Positions 58,001-64,000 of a DNA stretch of 64,000 bases are shown piece by piece. The notes under the pieces are model-generated. The model was not told the DNA's origin. It saw only the letters and a program-made list of their open reading frames with translations, and did not search any database. Position 1 is the first letter of the stretch, and every line of letters starts with the position of its first letter. Source of the stretch: Ariolimax columbianus (Eukaryota; Mollusca; Gastropoda; Stylommatophora; Arionidae). The stretch lies in the NCBI GenBank assembly GCA_036924085.1, contig JAVGWX010000011.1, forward strand, positions 21,499,955-21,563,954. The letters run 5' to 3'. A program made the position numbers and the translations under genes.

Positions 58001-60236
58001 TGTACTGGATCCTCTGCTATTAACATTGTATCATCAGCATATCTGATATTATTACGGTCTGGGGTGGAATAGGCGCGCCTCCGCCAGTAGAAACTAGTGA
58101 GGCAAACACATAAAATTAAAAAAATTTTTAAAAATCTGATATTATTGATGCTACGTCCTCCTATATTCAATCCAGGCATGTCATCTATGTCTGTGAAAAT
58201 CTTTTCTGTGTATTCATCAAACAAGCAAGGGGAGAGCACACACCCCTGTCTAACCCCTTTTTTAATAGTTATACTAGGAGGACGCCTCCTCTCTAATTCT
58301 CAAACATACAGATTGATCCCAATACAAGTTTGTGATAAGTTTGATAACCATACTGTCCAGATTAATATCCCCCAGACACCTTATCAACTGTTCATGCTTC
58401 ATGTTATCAAATGCTTTAGTGCAATCAATGAAGCAAGCATATACGTCCTTTTTCATATCGATGTAATTTTTCTACAATAATTCTCATACAGAAAATCCCT
58501 TCTCTTGTTCTGCTGTTCTGCTTGAAACCAAACTGCTCTGCACTGACCTCTTGGTGATACTGATGATGATATAATTCCTTTAGCTGGGAGCTCTTGACAG
58601 CCCAATTCCTCTCGGACAAAAGCACACGTCCTCCTCAATTGTTGAGGCGATGTCTAATCTCGTATAACTAACGTCTGTTGTCTTAGAGGCATCATGATTG
58701 TGAAGGGGGGGTTATGGAATCATCTTTTGAGTATCCTCGAAGGGAGGCAGTCCAGTGTGTTGGTGTCCCAGGATCGTCACATCCTACCAGGGAAATATCA
58801 TATTCATCTGGGTCGGCTATCTCATCATTTTTCCCTCAGGTTTGCCAGTCCATCTGTAGTGATGGTATGTGTGGCATTCCCTGCCACCTGAAAGATCGTC
58901 ACAAAGGGGCAGAGGTGTAATGTCCGCTGATCTGCATCTCTTCGTCATCCATGGGGATAAATGATAGAGGACAAAAAAATAAAAAACCAGACAAGAATGC
59001 ATTTCACCCATGAAGTGGGGATGGATTGGTGCAGCCCAGGGCATGTATCACTCTCCAGTGGGTTCTGTAGCTACACCTATAGGGCTCCACCTGCTCCTCA
59101 GCTCTTTTGTCTGGCCCCGCTTCAAGAACCAGTCCGGCTTGGTTGACCCTGCCAGCATAGCAGTAAAACTCCTGCCGGCATAGCTCCTTGGATCATTGGA
59201 GCGTGCAAGCTCTCCAACCTCGGCAAGGCAAGCTTATGTATGGTGAGTGAACTCTTGGTAAATCTCACCTTTAATTCTTTCCTGTACAATTTTTAGAAGT
59301 ATTTTGGTAACATGGCTCATCAAACTAATAGTCGGGGACAGTGTGGGCTAGTGGTTAAGTTACACGGCTCACAGCCAGAAGGTGCTGGGTTCGATCCCCA
59401 TCACAGCACCGGCCGTTACCCCGGGGAAGCAAACCCGTAGAAAATGCAGGAGGAAACAGGCCCTTACATAAAATACATGCTGAAGTCATATGCACTGGGC
59501 CGACAGGCGCAAAATAAAAACCACAGTGCATCGGACACCGCCTTGGGGATTAGAGAAATAAGGTGAATTTAAAAACTTTTTTTTTAAAAATTAACAAAGA
59601 TCTGCACAATCTATTGATGCACAGGTCTTCAATAAAACCACGTCAAGTCCTTCTATTCTGAGTCCTTCTATTCTGAGTCCTTCGCACCATCTTTGTCAAT
59701 GTTCTTCTTGTTTCCTTTATGTTTGTCTCAAACTTTCTTTTGGGACCCAAGATGCACCAGGAACTCACAGCTGGATGCTTGCATCTGGGTCAGTGACTCA
59801 TAACTGGCCAAGAAACTATTCTGCCTCCAAGAGACAGTCCTGGAAACAGACTGTAATCATGCAGCCTGGCTAAGAGATTAGGGATTGAAGAGGGAAGACA
59901 AACTTTTTTTCATAGTGCGATTGCTTTTCCATGTATAAAAAGTAATGGCAACCTACCGTACTGCACGCCTGAAAAAAAAAGTATAATTGCCAGTTGTAAG
60001 TGCAACATTCTGCAAAGGTCAAGGCTACTTACTTTGTTTTTTTACTTTTATCTGTGTATGAGGTTTAGAGATACAGGGCAGCAGCTGATTCAACCAGAGA
60101 CTGAAAATGGAACAGTTGTTGAAGAACATATTGGCCCAACTGCAATGACCCAGGATGAAGGATTGACAGACAGAAGTTCATCTGTAGCAGCTAGAGAACT
60201 AGACTCTGCCTCTAGCAATGGCATTTCTGTGCGCAG
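51467..60236 (+). CDS. Unassigned host gene, four internal exons, cysteine-rich, possibly GDNF-receptor-alpha-like
   Basis: Four open exons (597, 141, 171 and 174 bases) are each bounded by AG and GT and are all phase 2 at both ends, so they join into 361 residues without a stop. Both ends of the gene are missing. The first exon is hydrophobic in its first two thirds and then cysteine-rich (CNKTT, DCLTCKEMF, YCVCDSGEMSQQCQRV, FINSN). The pattern C-x-C-x-x-S-G...C...F resembles the third domain of GDNF receptor alpha proteins. Exon 2 adds five more cysteines. Exons 3 and 4 encode a hydrophilic, Thr/Ser/Asn-rich stalk and are homologous to each other. A membrane-attached receptor would fit but is inference. 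A profile search against Pfam GDNF/GAS1 would decide. Confidence 0.5.
52137..53005 (+). repeat. 16-bp minisatellite array
   Basis: About 50 units of CTTATCTGAGTGGTAA with frequent GTGAC, GATAA and TTGTT variants. Some stretches recur as higher-order blocks, for example around 52190-52270 and 52620-52720. It lies in the unassigned gene's first visible intron. Confidence 0.95.
53155..54062 (+). mobile_element. CR1 copy, RT palm to near the end, decayed
   Basis: The frames read WIENWLTERRKRVGINKEYS, SGVPQGSV, MIAKFADDTNLYRSVSSKTD, VFNVDKCTVIHMGRFNMEH, then several shifts. It ends at a WNA-type codon run where the 27-bp minisatellite begins. It lies in the unassigned gene's first visible intron. 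Confidence 0.85.
54057..54765 (+). repeat. 27-bp minisatellite array
   Basis: About 20 regular units of the type CTTGAAGAATTTGTTTATAA plus seven more bases, then decayed units. Units differ mainly at a three-base site (CAC, GGC or CGC) and an adjacent G. Because 27 is a multiple of three, long false reading frames appear on both strands. It starts exactly where a CR1 copy stops and ends about 30 bases before exon 54796-54936. Confidence 0.95.
54796..54936 (+). CDS. Exon of unassigned gene: small cysteine-rich module
   Basis: The exon follows TTTTGAATGCAG and encodes CQRALSTTADITN, then RCHEDGCEH and LDCGNYWQSF, ending in CA before GTAGGT. The length is 47 codons exactly, with phase 2 on both sides. 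Five cysteines in 47 residues suggest an extracellular domain. It lies immediately after the 27-bp minisatellite. Confidence 0.52.
54955..55640 (-). mobile_element. RTE-like LINE 3' fragment, most complete copy of its family here
   Basis: The minus frame reads NSILARKCKYFGNIKRHNGL, ERTVMEDIVPGKRGKERPRR and RWHRDIQEGLGMTG. The upstream part is decayed RT thumb. It lies in the intron after the 54796-54936 exon, starting about 20 bases past the donor. Confidence 0.75.
55728..56068 (+). repeat. Repeat D copy 7
   Basis: Full-length copy with the variant end GTTGTCCTCGATAACAGC, shared with the copy at 63239-63445. This suggests a subfamily. Confidence 0.83.
56505..56850 (-). repeat. Repeat E, near full-length copy
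   Basis: It runs from GGCTTCGTTCATTCTCAATC to CTGCAGATCATGCGCTCG. It ends about 115 bases before exon 56963-57133. Confidence 0.83.
56963..57133 (+). CDS. Exon of unassigned gene: stalk exon, copy A
   Basis: This 171-base symmetric phase-2 exon encodes IKERRQQHQPQTDNGTVGNE and ends TVHR before the donor GTAGTT. It is low in hydrophobic residues and rich in Gln, Thr, Ser and Asn, like a linker or stalk. It shares QP-T-NGTV-EH-P-A-TQD-R-NG-V-R with the exon at 60063-60236. Confidence 0.55.
57213..58640 (-). mobile_element. RTE-like LINE reverse transcriptase, decayed, with an 80-bp nested insert
   Basis: Reading from 58640 down: EQFGFKQNSRTREGIF, YACFIDCTKAFDNMKHEQLI, a disrupted SPCLFDEYTE block, LNIGGRSINNIR, then, past an 80-base insert, NNIRYADDTMLIAEDPVHLQ (YADD box), INIKKTQVIVLTKKKE, YVYLGKLIS, RIIKCYVHSVLLYGVET and finally EEIKIRKIKYFAHVKSHDSL. 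Four or more frame changes are present. It lies in the unassigned gene's intron between the two duplicated exons. Confidence 0.85.
58054..58133 (+). mobile_element. 80-bp retroinsertion with 13-bp target-site duplication
   Basis: ATCTGATATTATT occurs at 58041-58053 and again at 58134-58146. The 80 bases between have no LINE counterpart, begin ACGGTCTGGGGTGG and end in an A-rich stretch, so they look like a short retrotransposed sequence in plus orientation. Removing them restores continuity of the LINE block INNIR-YADD. Confidence 0.8.
58650..59330. other. Unclassified stretch in an intron of the unassigned gene
   Basis: It is GC-richer than its neighbours and holds overlapping short frames on both strands. 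It may be the decayed 5' part of the adjacent RTE-like LINE, but no diagnostic motif was seen. Confidence 0.35.
59334..59585 (+). repeat. SINE-A copy 6 (tRNA-derived)
   Basis: Full-length copy starting GGGGACAGTGTGGGCTAGTG with B box GGTTCGATCCC. It lies in the unassigned gene's last visible intron before exon 60063-60236. Confidence 0.9.
60063..60236 (+). CDS. Exon of unassigned gene: stalk exon, copy B
   Basis: This 174-base symmetric phase-2 exon follows TATCTGTGTATGAG and encodes FRDTGQQLIQPETENGTVVE and onward to SNGISVRR before GTAATT. It is homologous to the exon at 56963-57133 over nearly its whole length, in protein and in DNA, so it arose by exon duplication. Confidence 0.55.
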
Positions 60237-60384
60237 GTAATTATAATGTAATTTCAACAGAATACATACAACAAATCATCATCATAATCATCGGGTTAGT
60301 TAGTCCGGGGATTGGTGTTGAAGTCTTCTGATGATATCACGTCTCTGTTAGTCAGTCCAGAGACTGTTTCTAACTTAACTTAAT

Positions 60385-61000
60385 TTAACCTAACTTAACG
60401 TCTTTATAGTGGTTAAGAAAACTTTGCAGAGTCTGTACACAACCAGTTCCATTGACATTTCCTTGCTCTAAAAGCTATGCGCATCCAGTCTATTCTTAAA
60501 TGCATTAATTGTCTCTGCCTCCACTACTTTCTGTGACAATGCATTCACCACTCTCTTACTAAAAAAATATTTCCTAATATCTAATCTAGACCTCTCTTTA
60601 GTTAATTTGTAGCCATGCCCTCTTGTTCTTGTAGTGGGTTCTATTTTGAAAAAACATTCAGTCTAATTTATCTTTTCTGTTGATTACCTTATAAACCTGT
60701 ATTGTTACCTCGATTTCTTCTCTTTTCTAGACACTGTAGGCAGGTTTTTCTTAATCTTTCCTCAAAACTGTAATTCTGATATCCCACTATCAACTTTGTG
60801 GCTCTTCTTTGTATCCTTTCCAGCATGTTTATAGCTCCTCTACAATAAAGACTCCACACCTGTACACATTATTCCAATCTAGGTCTAACTAATGCTTTAT
60901 ACAGTTTGACTATCACTTCCTTGCTTCTATGTTTAATATTTCTTTTTATCATACTTAACATTGCATTTTTCTTTTTGACTGCTAAATTGTGACTCTCTTA
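60385..61000 (-). mobile_element. CR1 3' fragment
   Basis: Reverse-complement match to the CR1 C-terminal region and tail, from ACGTCTTTATAGTGGT inward to the region equivalent to 33400. Many small changes break the frame. Confidence 0.75.
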
Positions 61001-61179
61001 GCTTGTTTGTTTTTTCTTGCTTCTCCCTTCTTTGGTATTTGGTTCATTTCTTGATTATTGATGTTTTTGTGGGGCTACTCTTTTGGTTATTCTCTTTATT
61101 GTCATGAGGTATTGGTCCCTTTTGATTTCTGATCCTCTCCAGGCTCTAGCTTCTCTCACATAATTTTAAATAAATCTTT

Positions 61180-61745
61180 CATCTCGAGCAATGTATGTTT
61201 CTCCATTAGACAGCTCTCAGCAGAACACCCAAGGTTGGTCATACAGTGGATCCCATCCCACTGCAATATTGAAGGCAATGAAGCTGCAGACAAACTAGCA
61301 AAGAGTGGAGGAGCATCCCCCCAAACAGACCTGAGCATCACATATAATGAGACCAAGACCATAATTAAAGCCAACTTCAGAGGGAAATTGACTGATCAAC
61401 ACCCCAACTTCGGAAAAGAAGACAGCTACTTTAACTTAACTAGAGAAGAGCAAGTCATCATCTTCAGACTGAGAATTAGGCATTACAGACTCAAGGGTCA
61501 TCTTTACAACAAAATGAGGATTGGGACAGATGACAAGTGTCAAATGTGGGGAGCATACCATGACTGTGGAACACACCCTACTAAGCTGCATGCTCACTCA
61601 GGAAAAGATATAACAATACTGGCCTCGTGAGACAGATATGAGACAAAAGCTGTATGTAGATAAAACAGCCTTACAAACAATGGTCTCCTTTGTAAGAGAA
61701 ACCGGAACCTTGATATGAGGATGAACGAAGAAGAAGAAGAAATAA
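61180..61745 (+). mobile_element. RNase H LINE 3' fragment with (GAA)n tail
   Basis: The frame reads VIQWIPSHCNIEGNEAADKL, AKSGGASPQTDLSITYNETK and EEQVIIFRLRIRHYRLKGHL. The final knuckle has lost cysteines by a frameshift (CQMWGAYHDCG). It ends GGATGAACGAAGAAGAAGAA. Confidence 0.82.
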
Positions 61746-61969
61746 ATCTTTCCTCATGATGGCATAATTATTGGCCGATTTCTTTTTCCTTGCCGGTTTA
61801 CACTTGTAGGCGTTTGTGACAGCACTTTGTATTTGTGATGACCAGATTTTTCTCACTGTAGAATTGCAATAGTCAACTTCCATTGTCATTCAAAACCTAT
61901 TCTTGACTGCGATATATGCACCTTTCAGTCCGACACATCCATCTTCGGCAGGTCTTCATATGAGCTTGT

Positions 61970-62165
61970 TCTCCTATCCGTCGATAGTTCTCATATTCCA
62001 TGTTCCAAAAATCAAAGTCCGTAATTCGTGCCAGTTTATCATCTTTAAAGTTTGACCAGTTTTCTTTCTTTGTAGACTTGTATTCGGATGGGTGGACAGA
62101 CAGATGGTTGGTCTTCTATTGTCTTTGCATAGTGGAAGGTCTGCCTCCTTGCATGCCACCTTTCC
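61970..62165 (-). mobile_element. RTE-like LINE endonuclease N-terminus fragment
   Basis: The minus frame ends TLIFGTWNMRTIDG, the GTWNVRT motif that opens the endonuclease domain. It stops there. Confidence 0.6.
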
Positions 62166-62489
62166 TGGTTTATTTTATATAAATATATTATATTAATATT
62201 AGCTGTTTATTTTATATTAACAGCTAGTTCCAAATGTAGAGACAATTCAGCTTTCTACTATGATGTTGATGTGTTTCATAGTAGAGACTACGAGACAGCT
62301 ATCATAATATCTTGGTCATCCGTTCTAGATATAGCCATAAATTGATTTTCGTATTTATTTCTGGAAATGCGTGTACTGTGAAGATGTCAATGGTAAAAAT
62401 TCAAGCAATATCAACATATGCCTTAAAATAATGGTCCATCTGCCACATCGAATAATGGGTGATTTGAAGATACTGAGGAGCTCATGAGC

Positions 62490-62825
62490 TGCATCGGTGA
62501 GTGACCCATAGCTGACTGCTTGCATCAAGGCCAGCGAACCAGAGCTGCTAAGACCCTTCTACACCTCCACGTGGTTGTTCTGGATAACAGGCTGCAACAG
62601 AACATGACTGGCTAAGGAGAAGGGATCGAAGAGGGAAGGCTAACCCGGTACTAAAAAAATGCCTGCTGCTTAAGACGGGTGTATCAGATCGAAAGGTGCA
62701 AATATCGCAGTCAAGCTGTAAACTAGCAACACACAACGCATTCTATTTTCCAGACTACATTCTGCAACGTGCAAAGCCCTTTTCAGGGTTTGGTAGCAGG
62801 AGATGGAGAACGAACAAAGAAGAAG
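62490..62825 (+). repeat. Repeat E, near full-length copy with GAA tail
   Basis: It ends GGAGAACGAACAAAGAAGAA. Confidence 0.83.
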
Positions 62826-62866
62826 GGAAGAATGAGTGGTTTAGAAAATTAGTACCATGAAGGCAC

Positions 62867-62900
62867 ACGCACGCACACACACAAATATATATACACACAC
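62867..62900. repeat. (AC)n/(AT)n short microsatellite
   Basis: Mixed CACACA and ATATAT run. Confidence 0.8.
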
Positions 62901-63238
62901 TGGTGTATGGGTTCAAAGAGTTTATTATGGCATAGAACAAGAAACATTAACTTCATCATTTTATTCATTTTTTAAAATAAAAATACATTTAAATTATTTT
63001 ATTTAAGGGAAACAAAATGCAGGCACCAGTCTCATCTTAAAAAATGTTGCAGCATTGTTTGAGCAGTTGAAATTGGTGGTCATGCTGCAGAAATGTAAGT
63101 TTCACTTCATCAATCACTGTTTCAAATGATAGAAATATATTACTCTTGTAGCTCTTGATGCATATAGCTATTGAGATTTTATGTAAGCTACAGAGGATAG
63201 TAAGTGGATGTCTTTACCCATTTAGGTGGGTCGATGAG

Positions 63239-63445
63239 GCTAATGTCTGGTCAGGCAAAACATACTGATCAGACAATGTTAGCCAGGGTCAGGAGAAATA
63301 TACTGGCCAAGATCATCACCTGATCTCCTCGTTGGTCATCCTGGAAACGAGCTGTTGTAGAGGACAACAGTCTTGCTAACAAGGTGAGGTTTGACGTTTT
63401 CCCCATAGTAGTGAGCGACTCGCAGATGAAGCCAAGCATTCTCCT
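63239..63445 (-). repeat. Repeat D copy 8, partial
   Basis: Inverted 3' half of the same subfamily as 55728-56068, truncated at about 63445. Confidence 0.78.
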
Positions 63446-63524
63446 TCAAGCAGGTCTCCTGGATCATGAAGATGTGGAAGTTGTATACCAATCTTTAGAG
63501 AATGACTTCGTTTTGGGTGGCGCT

Positions 63525-63715
63525 GTCAAAGACGCATGAAAGTAGGACATGAAGGCTCTGGATATAGATCTGACATTTTGGGAAAATATAACTGCACACC
63601 GATCCAAATGGAGATGTAACCTGGAGAGCCACCGTAAGCTGATCGAAAAAAGCTCATACTACACAGGGAAGTGAAAAGACAACGCTGAAAGGAAAAAGAA
63701 AACCTATGTCCATTC
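63525..63715 (+). mobile_element. RTE-like LINE extreme C-terminal fragment
   Basis: The frames read MKALDIDLTFWENITAHRSK, then WRCNLESHRKLIEKSSYY and a basic end. It directly precedes the Merlin transposase. Confidence 0.6.
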
Positions 63716-64000
63716 ATATTCTCTTCATTTACTATTGGAGTAAAGAGATGACTAGCATTGCTTTCTGTAAATCAGAGCTAGGAATTGCCAATAATAATGC
63801 CATAAAATGGAACAGTAACCTCCGTGAGGTTTGTGCAAATTTATTAATTGCTAATCCTGCTGTAATTGGCGGTCCAAATTCGATGGTTGAGATTGATGAA
63901 AGTGTGTCCATACGCAGGAAAAATAACGTCGGTCGTATATTTCTACAGCAGTGGGTATTCGGTGGCATTTGTCGTGAAACAAGTGAGTGTTTGATGGTTT
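63700..64000 (+). mobile_element. Merlin-type DDE transposase, N-terminal part, cut by window edge
   Basis: An open frame runs from about 63730 to the last base. It reads IYYWSKEMTSIAFCKSELGI, then NLREVC, MVEIDES, RRKNN, QQWVFGGICRE. The VEIDES motif supplies the first catalytic Asp of the ISXO2/Merlin superfamily, and WVFGG follows at the usual distance. The later catalytic residues and the right terminal repeat lie outside the window. No stop or frameshift is visible in the part present. The 5' end is unclear because a LINE fragment abuts it. Confidence 0.82.

Noticed and set aside
63008..63094. Possible last exon of the unassigned gene (acceptor at 63007, donor-like GTAAGT at 63095)
   Set aside because: In the required phase it meets TGA after about 18 codons. 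In another frame it is open but out of phase. Too uncertain to annotate.
1..64000. A defence system, biosynthetic cluster or other novel multi-gene system
   Set aside because: Only host gene pieces and mobile elements were found. The unusual structure is in the repeat community and the duplicated exon, and no gene cluster was found.

Overview
The window is animal nuclear DNA. It is AT-rich, contains split genes with GT-AG introns, and is packed with retrotransposons. No bacterial-style operons, ribosome binding sites or CRISPR arrays are visible. The gene content (SMCR8 and OARD1 orthologs) and the mix of CR1-like, RTE-like and RNase H-bearing LINEs, Penelope-like elements, tRNA-derived SINEs and a Merlin DNA transposon suggest a lophotrochozoan, most likely a mollusc and perhaps a gastropod. 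The species assignment is inference.

Three host genes can be read through the repeats. (1) The 5' half of SMCR8 lies on the minus strand. Its four exons (16031-15816, 10868-10780, 9830-9764, 3690-3608) join in phase and continue beyond the left edge. (2) OARD1, a macro-domain ADP-ribose hydrolase, lies on the minus strand with two coding exons (39318-39165 and 35260-34986). Its 142-residue protein is complete and keeps both residues used by the human enzyme. (3) An unassigned multi-exon gene lies on the plus strand (51467-52063, 54796-54936, 56963-57133, 60063-60236). Every exon is phase 2 at both ends, its cysteine-rich part faintly recalls GDNF-receptor-alpha modules, and its last two exons are homologous to each other.

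Layout. 0-16 kb is SMCR8 and its introns, filled with LINE 3' fragments, Penelope tails and SINEs. 16-34 kb has no certain host exon. It holds a nested RNase H LINE (18.7-19.9 kb), GATA and TG microsatellites, SINEs, and a nearly full CR1 reverse transcriptase ORF (32.1-33.9 kb) inserted in an older LINE. 35-39.3 kb is OARD1. 39-51 kb holds LINE, mariner and Penelope remnants and several tandem arrays. 51-61 kb is the unassigned gene, whose first visible intron carries a 16-bp and a 27-bp minisatellite. 57.2-58.6 kb holds a decayed RTE-like LINE with an 80-bp insertion flanked by a 13-bp duplication. The right edge cuts through a Merlin transposase.

The repeats form an interacting community. 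A tRNA-derived SINE (SINE-B) ends in the same 3' tail as the local CR1 LINE. A second tRNA-derived SINE (SINE-A) has six copies, at least three with likely target-site duplications. A third retroposon (repeat E) has one copy with a clear duplication and often ends in (GAA)n, as the RNase H LINE does. Repeat coordinates are approximate to about 10-20 bases. Splice sites were read directly.
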